Source of the DNA: Alphaproteobacteria bacterium
GTDB taxonomy: Bacteria; Pseudomonadota; Alphaproteobacteria; JABSOH01; JABAAW01
Assembly: GCA_014238935.1 (NCBI GenBank)
Contig: JABAAD010000003.1
Location: forward strand, 1-19,731
Direction: 5' to 3'
Length of the DNA: 19,731 nt
Shown here: piece after piece, positions 13,398-19,731 of the stretch
How positions within the stretch are numbered: the stretch's first letter is position 1
Layout of the letters: every line of letters begins with the position of its first letter
Program-made: the position numbers and the translations under genes
The notes under the pieces: generated by a model
What the model was told of the DNA's origin: nothing
The model's input: only the letters and a program-made list of their open reading frames with translations
Database searches by the model: none

Positions 13398-13775
13398 TCA
13401 CGCTTCGTCCTTTCCTGTCGGCACTCCTTCTTTAACGAGGCGATCGATGGCTTGCTGTACGAACTCGGCGAAGTCGGCGAGAAACTTCGAGCCGCGCATC
13501 GTGGGCTGAAGAAGCACCGAACGCCCGTCGGCAAGATCGGCTTTGCGTCGAACATAGCCCAGCTGTTCGAGCCTGTCTAGCGCGCGCGAGACTGCGGGCT
13601 TCGAAAGCGAGAGATCTTCCGCCAAATCGCGCACGCGCACCTTCTGCTCCCACGGCGCATAGACGACGAGCATGACCACCATCTGTCGGGTTGTCAGGTC
13701 GGGCTCTTCGTGGCGCACCGCCGAGCGCAAGGCTTCACGCCACAGATGCAACGCTTCTTGAGTAGAAATCTTCAT
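13398..13775 (-). CDS. MarR-type winged-helix transcriptional regulator
   Basis: The 125-residue protein has a helical N-terminus (ALHLWREALRSAV), the LTTRQMVVMLVVY helix, the helix-turn-helix VRVRDLAEDLSLSKPAVSRALDRLEQLG (about 47-73, recognition helix 58-73), and a wing with the D-x-R signature (ADGRSVLL, 82-89). This is the MarR fold, on the short side. The open frame extends upstream to 14066, but that part overlaps the aminopeptidase gene and is unrelated. ATG 13775 has AAGGAA about ten bases upstream. It is 13 bases after the aminopeptidase stop, so the two genes form one unit. The ligand is unknown. A palindrome in front of the unit may be its own operator. Confidence 0.88.
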   Translation of the reverse strand: MKISTQEALHLWREALRSAVRHEEPDLTTRQMVVMLVVYAPWEQKVRVRDLAEDLSLSKPAVSRALDRLEQLGYVRRKADLADGRSVLLQPTMRGSKFLADFAEFVQQAIDRLVKEGVPTGKDEA

Positions 13776-13788
13776 GGCTGTTGTTCCT

Positions 13789-15345
13789 TCACGAATAGCT
13801 CCACGCCTCCAAGAACGCGGCGAGCGCGCGAACGCCTTGCAGCTCGCCGCCCTCAGGTCTTCCTGCCCGCGTACGTTCGTTCCACGCCATGACATCCAAA
13901 TGTATCCACAGCATATCGGGTGCGACGAAGTTCTGCAAAAACAGGGCTGCGGTGATCGAACCTGCGTAAGGCCAGCTGCCGCTGCTGCTGAGGTCGGCAC
14001 AACGCGAGCGCAAGGCGTGGCGATAGTCTTGCCAAAGGGGCATGCGCCAAAGCGGATCTTGCGCATCTAAGGCGCAGGCGAGCAGTTGCTCTGCAAGCTG
14101 CTCGTCGTTTGCGAACATATTCGGCAGAAGCGGACCCGTTGCAACGCGCGCAGCTCCCGTCAGGGTTGCTAGGTCGATCACAAGATCGGGAGGGGAGGCT
14201 GCGGGAAGAGACTCGACATCGGATTCGGATTCGTTCTTGCAGGGCGCGCTCGCTTCCCACAGAGCGTCGGCAAGCAACAAACGTCCTTCTGCGTCCGTGT
14301 GTCCTATTTCGACCGTATCCCCCTTCCGACTGGCATAGACGTCCGAGGGACGCATGGCATCGCGCGAGATGGCGTTCTCTGCAACGGGCAGGAGCAGGCG
14401 CAGGCAGAGCGGCGCCTTGCGTAGGCGTAGCAGCTCCGCGAGCGCGAGCGCGTGCGCCAAGCCGCCCATGTCTTTTTTCATGAGTCGCATAGAGCGCGCG
14501 TCTTTCACATTGAGCCCGCCGCTGTCGAAGCAGACGCCCTTGCCGACGATGGCGACCTTTTTCGGCTTGCCGCGCGGCGTTTGTGGAGCGACCTTTTTAT
14601 TCGGAGCGTCCCATCGCACTTCGAGCAAACGAGGCTCTTCGCGTGCCGAGCGTCCGACGGCGTGGATGAGCGGATAGTTCTTCTCTAGCAGCGCGTCGCC
14701 GCGGATGGAGCGAAAGACTCCGCCGCTTTTTTCTGCAATGCTGCGCACTTCCTGCTCGCAACGTTCTGCTCCCAGCACATTGGCGGGCGTGTTGATCAAG
14801 TCGCGTCCCAAACAGAGAATTCGCACTTCCTCCGCACAAGCCCTGTCCTCCTCGTCGAGCAAAAGTTGCAACGGACGCGAGCTTTGATGCGTGCGAAAAC
14901 GATCGAAAGAATAGGAGGAGAGTCCCCAAGCCAAAACAGCGCGCGCGCGCAACTTATCTTCTAGCGCAAGAACGAACTGCTCTTCCTCTGCGATTTTCAC
15001 AAGACGAGATGGCAAGAGTGCCCAGCTCCACAAGTCTTGCGCCTCGTCCAGCACGAAGAGATAGCGACCTCCATCGCCTCCCTCGCCTCCCTCCCCTTTC
15101 CCGCCTTCGCTGCCCTGTTCGAAAGGCACGAGGCAAACGCCCGCTTCAGCCTCCGAGTCACCCCTCTCGCCACCTCTGCCCCCGCGCGCTTGCGCTGGAG
15201 GACAAGACGAAGGCAAGTCCTCCGATGCCGCAAGCCGCAAACGAAAGTCCGCGTACGCGGCGCGCGAGCAGGCATAGATCCGACCCGCTTGCTCGGAGGG
15301 CTCGAAGGTGTAGCAATCCAAAGTGCCATTTGAGGTGCGATCCAT
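13789..15345 (-). CDS. Leucyl aminopeptidase family (M17) metallopeptidase
   Basis: M17 enzymes are two-metal cytosolic aminopeptidases that remove N-terminal residues from peptides. The 518-residue product has the full catalytic set: K269, D274 and K281 in GKGVCFDSGGLNVK, D292 in KKDMGGLA, and D351, E353 and R355 in GHTDAEGRLLLAD. NTPAN (185-189) is also typical. The N-terminal domain is divergent and holds a Gly/Glu-rich stretch at about 54-93 partly built from 9-base repeats; another acidic Ser-rich insertion follows LWEASAP (about 369-386). ATG 15345 has AAGGA upstream. It is the first gene of a unit with the marR-like gene, behind the promoter candidate at 15376-15404. The exact subfamily (pepA or pepB type) is not settled. 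Confidence 0.93.
   Translation of the reverse strand: MDRTSNGTLDCYTFEPSEQAGRIYACSRAAYADFRLRLAASEDLPSSCPPAQARGGRGGERGDSEAEAGVCLVPFEQGSEGGKGEGGEGGDGGRYLFVLDEAQDLWSWALLPSRLVKIAEEEQFVLALEDKLRARAVLAWGLSSYSFDRFRTHQSSRPLQLLLDEEDRACAEEVRILCLGRDLINTPANVLGAERCEQEVRSIAEKSGGVFRSIRGDALLEKNYPLIHAVGRSAREEPRLLEVRWDAPNKKVAPQTPRGKPKKVAIVGKGVCFDSGGLNVKDARSMRLMKKDMGGLAHALALAELLRLRKAPLCLRLLLPVAENAISRDAMRPSDVYASRKGDTVEIGHTDAEGRLLLADALWEASAPCKNESESDVESLPAASPPDLVIDLATLTGAARVATGPLLPNMFANDEQLAEQLLACALDAQDPLWRMPLWQDYRHALRSRCADLSSSGSWPYAGSITAALFLQNFVAPDMLWIHLDVMAWNERTRAGRPEGGELQGVRALAAFLEAWSYS
15074..15091 (-). repeat. 2 x 9-bp tandem repeat in the M17 gene
   Basis: On the + strand TCGCCTCCC occurs twice in tandem, followed by further CTCCC. 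It codes for part of the Gly/Glu-rich segment at about residues 85-91 of the aminopeptidase. The codons are identical, as expected from slippage. Confidence 0.85.
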
Positions 15346-15375
15346 AAAATTTTCCTTGTCGAAAAAACAACAACT

Positions 15376-15404
15376 CTGCTAGTTTGCAAACTTCCTTGCG
15401 TCAA
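15376..15404 (-). promoter_or_regulatory. Candidate sigma70-type promoter for the M17-marR unit
   Basis: On the - strand TTGACG (15404-15399, five of six to consensus) is followed after exactly 17 bases by TAGCAG (15381-15376, three of six). A start near 15369 would give a leader of about 24 bases that includes the AAGGA ribosome binding site. The -10 is weak, so activation or a looser consensus is needed. The spacer contains the 12-bp palindrome. Confidence 0.45.
15381..15392. promoter_or_regulatory. Perfect 12-bp palindrome, candidate MarR operator
   Basis: AGTTTGCAAACT is fully self-complementary. It lies in the 89-base divergent gap between the M17-marR unit and ndk, inside the spacer of the candidate promoter and touching its -10. 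MarR-type regulators bind short palindromes and commonly repress their own unit from such a position. Assigning it to this MarR protein is inference. Confidence 0.45.
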
Positions 15405-15409
15405 CCACG

Positions 15410-15433
15410 ATAGCAAAGTCTATAGCAAAGTCT
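15410..15433 (+). repeat. 2 x 12-bp perfect tandem duplication before ndk
   Basis: ATAGCAAAGTCT occurs twice with no gap, ending one base before the ndk ATG. The copies leave no Shine-Dalgarno in the leader. The second copy creates TATAGC (15421-15426), a possible -10 that would give an almost leaderless ndk transcript; this is inference. Confidence 0.9.
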
Positions 15434-15434
15434 T

Positions 15435-15863
15435 ATGGATACGACAAAACAACGCACGCTCTCGATCGTCAAACCCGATGCGACGAAACGCAATCTGACG
15501 GGCTCGGTCGTCGCCATGCTGGAGGCGGGGGGGTTGCGCGTCAAGGCTCAGCGACGCTTGCGTCTGAATGAGGCGCAAGCGCGCGCTTTCTACGCTGTTC
15601 ACAAAGATCGTCCCTTCTACGAATCGCTGGTGGCGTTTATGGTCTCCGGTCCTGTCGTCGTACAGGTGTTGGAGGGAGAGGATGCGGTTGCAAAAAACCG
15701 TGCGATTATGGGCGCGACCGATCCGAAGGAGGCGGCGGAGGGCACGATCCGCGCGACTTTGGCAGAATCGCTTGAGGCCAACTCTGTGCATGGCTCTGAT
15801 TCGGCGGAGAATGCAGAGAAAGAAATCGCTTTCTTTTTTGCGGGTTGCGAACTTGTTGATTAG
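15435..15863 (+). CDS. ndk: Nucleoside diphosphate kinase
   Basis: Ndk moves the gamma-phosphate between nucleoside triphosphates and diphosphates through a phosphohistidine. The 142-residue product is the normal size. It begins with the family block [16 protein letters not shown], has [19 protein letters not shown], and ends with the active-site motif NSVHGSDS (His119), followed by the usual EIAFFF. The ATG at 15435 directly follows a 12-bp tandem duplication and lacks a Shine-Dalgarno. A G7 run (15527-15533) encodes part of EAGGLRV. It is divergent from the M17 gene and convergent with mrcA (29-base gap); the short stem in that gap (15869-15882) lacks a T-run. Confidence 0.98.
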   Translation: MDTTKQRTLSIVKPDATKRNLTGSVVAMLEAGGLRVKAQRRLRLNEAQARAFYAVHKDRPFYESLVAFMVSGPVVVQVLEGEDAVAKNRAIMGATDPKEAAEGTIRATLAESLEANSVHGSDSAENAEKEIAFFFAGCELVD

Positions 15864-15892
15864 ATAATTTGGCGGCTGCCAATCGTGCCTCC

Positions 15893-18574
15893 TCAATAGA
15901 CGCCCAACGCAGGAGCGTCGCTCGGTTGTTCCTGCTGCGCGTCGTCAACGGGAGATCCTCCTGTAATCAGAAGGCTCTCCTTTTCGTTCTTGGGAGCGTT
16001 TCCGATCTTAAAGACCTCGTCGAAGATCTGCAAGCCCGAAGCGTTTCTCAAACGTCGCTTGGACTTGGAGTCGCTGCCAACCCTTCCCCCCGTCTGCCTG
16101 TCGATCGTGACAACCTCGACAGAACGCGGCTGAAGGAATTTTCCGCGCGTTTTGCCCTTCAAGGCTTTCCGCATGAACTCTGCGAAGACCGGCGCGGCGG
16201 CGCTTGATCCCGTCTCCTGATAGCCCGACGGCAGCCTTCCCAAGCTGCGCGGTTGGTCGAATCCGATATAGACACCCGCCGCCAAGCGCGGTGAGAATCC
16301 GACGAACCACGCGTCCTGATTGTTGTTGGTAGTTCCCGTCTTGCCTGCGATCTCACCCTCCACCTCGGCGCGTACGCGCCTGCCCGTGCCTCGATCGACG
16401 ACGCCTTGCAGCATGGTAACGATCTGATAGGCGCTGGCTTCGTCGGTGACGCGCTCGCCCGTCGGCAGCATCAACGGCGGCCCCTCTTCGACAGCGCGCA
16501 CCAAGTCGGAGACGGCACAACCCCCGCAAGCTCGATCGTCGCGTCGATAGAGCGTCTCGCCGTCGACGCGCTGAATCCGCTCGATCAAGCCCGGCGTGAT
16601 CTTGCGACCGCCGTTGGCGAACATGGCATAACCCGCGACCATGCGCATCAAGGTCGTCTCCCCCGATCCCAAGGCGAGCGCCAAACGTTGCGGCATCTTC
16701 TCGATGATGCCAAAGCGACGGGTGGTATCCGCCACCTTGTCCATACCGACCGCCTGAGCAAGGCGTACCGTCATGAGATTGCGCGAATATTCTATGCCCA
16801 ACCGCATAGGCGAAGGTCCGTAGAACTTCTTGGAAAAGTTGCTGGGCTTCCACTTGGGCGCGTCGGCATCGCCAAACAGCACGAAGGGCGCGTCCAAGAT
16901 TCGCGTCGCCGGTGTCAAGCGATTTTCCAACGCCGAGAGGTAGACGAAGGGCTTGAACGAGGAGCCGGGCTGTCGCATGGCTTGCGTGCCTCTGTTGAAC
17001 TCGGAATCGTCGAAGCTCCAGCCGCCGACAAGGGCAAGCACGGCACCGTTGAAGGGATCCAATGCGACCAACGCACCATTGACCTGCGGCACCTGTTCGA
17101 GCGAAAAGGCATCCCCCTTGCCTCCCTTGCGCGCCACCAACAGCACATCGTCCTTGGCGAGCAGGTCGGAAGGACGTTTGATCTGCTCGCCCAGTCGTTC
17201 ACGATAGCGTTCGTCTTCGGAACTTTCGAAGCGTCCCCCTCTGAGAACGAGCTCGTCCGTCTGCTGCTCTTCATCCTGCGTGCGCGAGGGAAGTATCTGC
17301 TCGCGCGCCCACGCCATGTCCTGAAGCGACAGAATGCCTCTGCGTCCTTTTTGCGTGACCAACACCGCCTCGCGCGCGCCCACCTCTTCGACGCGCGCCA
17401 ACAGCCACTTCTCCGATGCGCCTGCGGGTTTTTTCATCTCAAGAAAGGAAATGCCGGAGACACGCTCGCCTGACGACTCGTTGTCGCGCAACTCTACGAG
17501 CGGTCGCACATCGTCGGCATCTCTCTTCCAGTAAACTTTGCCGATATGCCCGCGATAGCCGTGCCTGCGGTCGTAAGCGCGGATGCCGCGCTTGAGGGCG
17601 CGTTCGGCAAAAATCTGCAACCGCGGATCCAACGTGCTGTAGACGACAAGCCCGCCGTGGTAGAGCTCCGTCTCGCCGAAGCGTTCGACCAGCTTTCGAC
17701 GCACCTCTTCGGCGAAGAACGATCCTTTCGCCTCGATTCTCTGCGGCTTCGAGACGGCAGAAAGATCGATCCTCTGCGCCTTCTCGTACTGCTGCTCGTC
17801 GATGAACTCGTTGGCGAGCATGCGCGAGAGCACCCAATTCCTTCTACCCAGCGCTTTCTCGTAGTGCTTTTGCGGGTTGTAGCGGTTGGGAGCTTTCGGC
17901 AGCGCCGCCAAATAGGCGACTTGTTCCAATTTCAGATGACGCACATCGACCCCGAAATAGCTGCGCGCCGCAGAGGCGACACCGTAGGACTCGCGTCCCA
18001 AATAGATCTCGTTCAGGTAGAGCTCCAAGATGCGATCTTTCGACAAGACGCGCTCGATGCGAATGGCGAGAATCGCCTCGCGCACCTTACGGGTGAGCGT
18101 CTTCTCTCGCGTCAGAAGGAAGTTCTTCGCAACCTGTTGCGTGATCGTCGAAGCTCCTACGAGGCGCGTCGAGCCGCTGGCAAAGCTTTGCAGATTGGTC
18201 GAAACAGCGCGAACGATCCCTTTCAAGTCGAGACCGAAGTGTTCGTAAAAGTTTTTGTCCTCCGCAGCGATGAAGGCTTGCAAGAGGGGTTGGGGCAACG
18301 CTTCGATCGGCACGAAAACGCGCTTCTCCACGGCAAACTCCGAGATGAGCGCGCCGTTGTTCGCATAGACGCGTGTCGTCTTGGAAGGATCGTAGTCGAT
18401 GAGCTGGCGGTAGTCGGGCAGTGTCAGCGAGAAGAAGAACAACGTCGACGCAACGACAAAGATCGAGCCGCTGAAGGCGAACAACAAAGTCAAAAGAAAA
18501 CGCCTGCCCCTCGACGCACGCGCGTAGACAAAAAAGAAGTTGCGCAAACGAGAGGGGACGGTAGGATCGTACAT
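15893..18574 (-). CDS. mrcA: Class A penicillin-binding protein 1A (glycosyltransferase/transpeptidase)
   Basis: This bifunctional murein synthase has 893 residues. It has a short cytoplasmic N-terminus and a membrane anchor at about 26-50. The GT51 domain has the catalytic Glu105 in AAEDKNFYEHFG, GASTITQQVAKNFLL (140-154) and RKVREAILA (162-170). The transpeptidase domain carries S538-x-x-K541 (PGSSFK), S597-R-N599 and K745-T-G (GKTGTTN). An OB-like insertion lies between the two domains, as in PBP1A proteins. A charged C-terminal tail of about 60 residues follows the catalytic fold. ATG 18574 is preceded by a pyrimidine-rich leader with no Shine-Dalgarno. It follows the amidase gene by 60 bases on the same strand, a pairing usual in alphaproteobacteria. 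Confidence 0.96.
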   Translation of the reverse strand: MYDPTVPSRLRNFFFVYARASRGRRFLLTLLFAFSGSIFVVASTLFFFSLTLPDYRQLIDYDPSKTTRVYANNGALISEFAVEKRVFVPIEALPQPLLQAFIAAEDKNFYEHFGLDLKGIVRAVSTNLQSFASGSTRLVGASTITQQVAKNFLLTREKTLTRKVREAILAIRIERVLSKDRILELYLNEIYLGRESYGVASAARSYFGVDVRHLKLEQVAYLAALPKAPNRYNPQKHYEKALGRRNWVLSRMLANEFIDEQQYEKAQRIDLSAVSKPQRIEAKGSFFAEEVRRKLVERFGETELYHGGLVVYSTLDPRLQIFAERALKRGIRAYDRRHGYRGHIGKVYWKRDADDVRPLVELRDNESSGERVSGISFLEMKKPAGASEKWLLARVEEVGAREAVLVTQKGRRGILSLQDMAWAREQILPSRTQDEEQQTDELVLRGGRFESSEDERYRERLGEQIKRPSDLLAKDDVLLVARKGGKGDAFSLEQVPQVNGALVALDPFNGAVLALVGGWSFDDSEFNRGTQAMRQPGSSFKPFVYLSALENRLTPATRILDAPFVLFGDADAPKWKPSNFSKKFYGPSPMRLGIEYSRNLMTVRLAQAVGMDKVADTTRRFGIIEKMPQRLALALGSGETTLMRMVAGYAMFANGGRKITPGLIERIQRVDGETLYRRDDRACGGCAVSDLVRAVEEGPPLMLPTGERVTDEASAYQIVTMLQGVVDRGTGRRVRAEVEGEIAGKTGTTNNNQDAWFVGFSPRLAAGVYIGFDQPRSLGRLPSGYQETGSSAAAPVFAEFMRKALKGKTRGKFLQPRSVEVVTIDRQTGGRVGSDSKSKRRLRNASGLQIFDEVFKIGNAPKNEKESLLITGGSPVDDAQQEQPSDAPALGVY

Positions 18575-18582
18575 CGAAATTC

Positions 18583-18624
18583 GAGAAGCGGAAGAAAGAG
18601 CGGAAGAGCGAAAAAAGGAGGGGG
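18583..18624 (-). other. Pyrimidine-rich leader of mrcA
   Basis: In the 60-base gap between the amidase stop and the mrcA ATG, 39 of 42 bases on the coding strand are C or T. AGCGGAAGA recurs on the + strand. There is no AGGA or GGAG on the coding strand in the leader. The tract ends nine bases before the ATG. Confidence 0.55.
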
Positions 18625-18634
18625 TCTCTCTTAT

Positions 18635-19731
18635 TCAAGAGGCATCCTTAAAGTACACATCCAACGCCTTCAATACAAGGGCTGCCACTTTTTTTCGAAA
18701 TGCGGGCTGCTTGAGATTTTGCGCGTCCTTGGAGTTCGAAAGGTATCCCAGCTCCAGCAGCAGCGAAGGCACATTCGGAGACTTCAAGACGACAAACCCC
18801 GCGTAGCGATGCGTGCGTTTCAGCGTCGGAATTTTGCCGTTCATCTGTCGCACGAAAGTCTCGGCAGCGCGCCACGACTTGCGATTGGTGCTTTTGCGTG
18901 CAAGGTCGATGAGAATGGTCGAGACATCGGGCGTAAACTCCGAGAGATCCTGTCCGACCAGCACGGCGGCGTTGTTTTCACGCGACGCGAGCTCGGCAGA
19001 TTCTAGGTCGGAGGCAACTTCCGAGAGCGTGTAGACGGTCGCCCCCCGAATGGACTTGGCGCGCAGATGGTCGGCATGCACCGAGAGGAAAAGATCGGCT
19101 TTCAAACGATGCGCTATCTCGTAGCGTTGGCGCAGAGGCACGAAAAAGTCGGCATCGCGCGTAAGGAAAACCTTGTAGCGTCCTGAGCCTCTGAGCTTTT
19201 TTGCGATCTCTTTGACGAAGAGGAGGACGATGCGTTTCTCCTCAAGCCCGTGCGCGCGCGCGCCGGAGTCGATCCCTCCGTGTCCCGCATCCAGCACGAT
19301 GCGGCGTGCGCGCGCCGCAGAAGAAGGAGAGGCGGGAGAAGCCGAAGATTTGGCAACCTTAGCGCGCAGAGAGGATTCTTTCGCGCTCTTCGCAGCAGAG
19401 CTTTGCCACAGCGCGGGCTGCCCTGCGATGTACTTTTCCCAACTCTTGGAGGCGTAGCGCAACGGCGGTGGTCGCAAGCGCGCATCCGCAACCCTTGCCA
19501 AATCGACGAAGAGACGAAATCCGTGTCGCGCATCGGCGTTCAACCTGCCGTGCGCAACCGCAACGACCGCAGCGTCAAATTCGAAAACAAAGCGTAACAC
19601 CTGCGGGCGAAACAACCCGTAGCGATAGCCCTTCACAAATCCGCTCGGCTTGAGGGTTGCAGAAAGCTTCGATACAACAGCGTTCGGAAGATCGACGACA
19701 AGGCGTTCGGGGGTTTCCAGCGTAAACAGAC
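18635..19731 (-). CDS. N-acetylmuramoyl-L-alanine amidase (AMIN + Amidase_3), 5' end beyond window
   Basis: These periplasmic zinc amidases cut between MurNAc and the stem peptide, mainly at division. The frame is open to the right edge, so the signal peptide and start are missing; about 364 residues are visible. The first visible part (FTLETPERLVVDLPNAV, then FVKGYRYGLFRPQVLRFVFEF) is AMIN-like, the murein/septum-targeting module. An Ala/Ser/Lys-rich linker follows, then the Amidase_3 domain. Its zinc ligands are His in DAGHGGIDSGA (visible residue 150), a Glu in GLEEKRI (163 or 164) and His in SVHADH (218); the catalytic Glu is in LLELGYLSN (326). It resembles AmiC/AmiA in layout but the exact name is not settled. 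mrcA follows it. Confidence 0.94.
   Translation of the reverse strand, partial: LFTLETPERLVVDLPNAVVSKLSATLKPSGFVKGYRYGLFRPQVLRFVFEFDAAVVAVAHGRLNADARHGFRLFVDLARVADARLRPPPLRYASKSWEKYIAGQPALWQSSAAKSAKESSLRAKVAKSSASPASPSSAARARRIVLDAGHGGIDSGARAHGLEEKRIVLLFVKEIAKKLRGSGRYKVFLTRDADFFVPLRQRYEIAHRLKADLFLSVHADHLRAKSIRGATVYTLSEVASDLESAELASRENNAAVLVGQDLSEFTPDVSTILIDLARKSTNRKSWRAAETFVRQMNGKIPTLKRTHRYAGFVVLKSPNVPSLLLELGYLSNSKDAQNLKQPAFRKKVAALVLKALDVYFKDAS

Noticed and set aside
15869..15882. Stem TTGGC/GCCAA between convergent ndk and mrcA as a terminator
   Set aside because: Only 5 bp, no T-run on either strand.
17546..19006. Long open frame (486 codons) on the + strand opposite mrcA and the amidase gene
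   Set aside because: It is antisense to two well-supported genes, crosses their boundary, and shows no recognisable domain; codon bias in G+C-rich DNA makes such frames common.

Overview
This G+C-rich window looks like ordinary core chromosome of an alphaproteobacterium. The evidence is the order dnaN-recF-gyrB, the block mreB-mreC-mreD-mrdA-rodA, murA followed directly by a DUF2948 gene, and an AMIN/Amidase_3 amidase followed by a class A PBP; these are pairings I know from alphaproteobacteria. TGA, TAG and TAA all read as stops, so the code is standard. I saw no rRNA or tRNA gene, CRISPR array, insertion sequence or prophage, and could not assign a genus.

Layout. Positions 1-5959 (+ strand) carry the 3' part of dnaN, then recF, gyrB and a short-chain dehydrogenase-like gene whose catalytic Tyr and Lys are replaced. 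Positions 5982-13304 (- strand) carry one dense gene array, read right to left: mreB, mreC, mreD, mrdA, rodA, murA and a DUF2948 gene. This is the elongasome joined to the first committed step of peptidoglycan precursor synthesis. Positions 13398-15345 (- strand) carry a leucyl aminopeptidase-family gene followed by a small MarR-type regulator. ndk (15435-15863, + strand) diverges from it. Positions 15893-19731 (- strand) carry a class A PBP (mrcA) downstream of a cell wall amidase gene that runs off the right edge.

The genes fall into two themes. The first is replication and topology: the beta clamp, RecF repair and gyrase. The second is murein: MurA makes enolpyruvyl-UDP-GlcNAc; RodA and PBP2 polymerise and cross-link under MreBCD guidance; PBP1A is bifunctional; the amidase cuts stem peptides from glycan.

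No clearly new multi-gene system is visible. The points most worth a second look are the SDR-like gene with eroded active-site motifs, a repeat-built insertion in the GyrB TOPRIM region, a perfect 12-bp palindrome placed in the spacer of a candidate promoter for the aminopeptidase-marR unit, alternative hairpins in the recF leader, a 12-bp tandem duplication abutting the ndk start, and pyrimidine-rich leaders without a Shine-Dalgarno sequence in front of mreC and mrcA.
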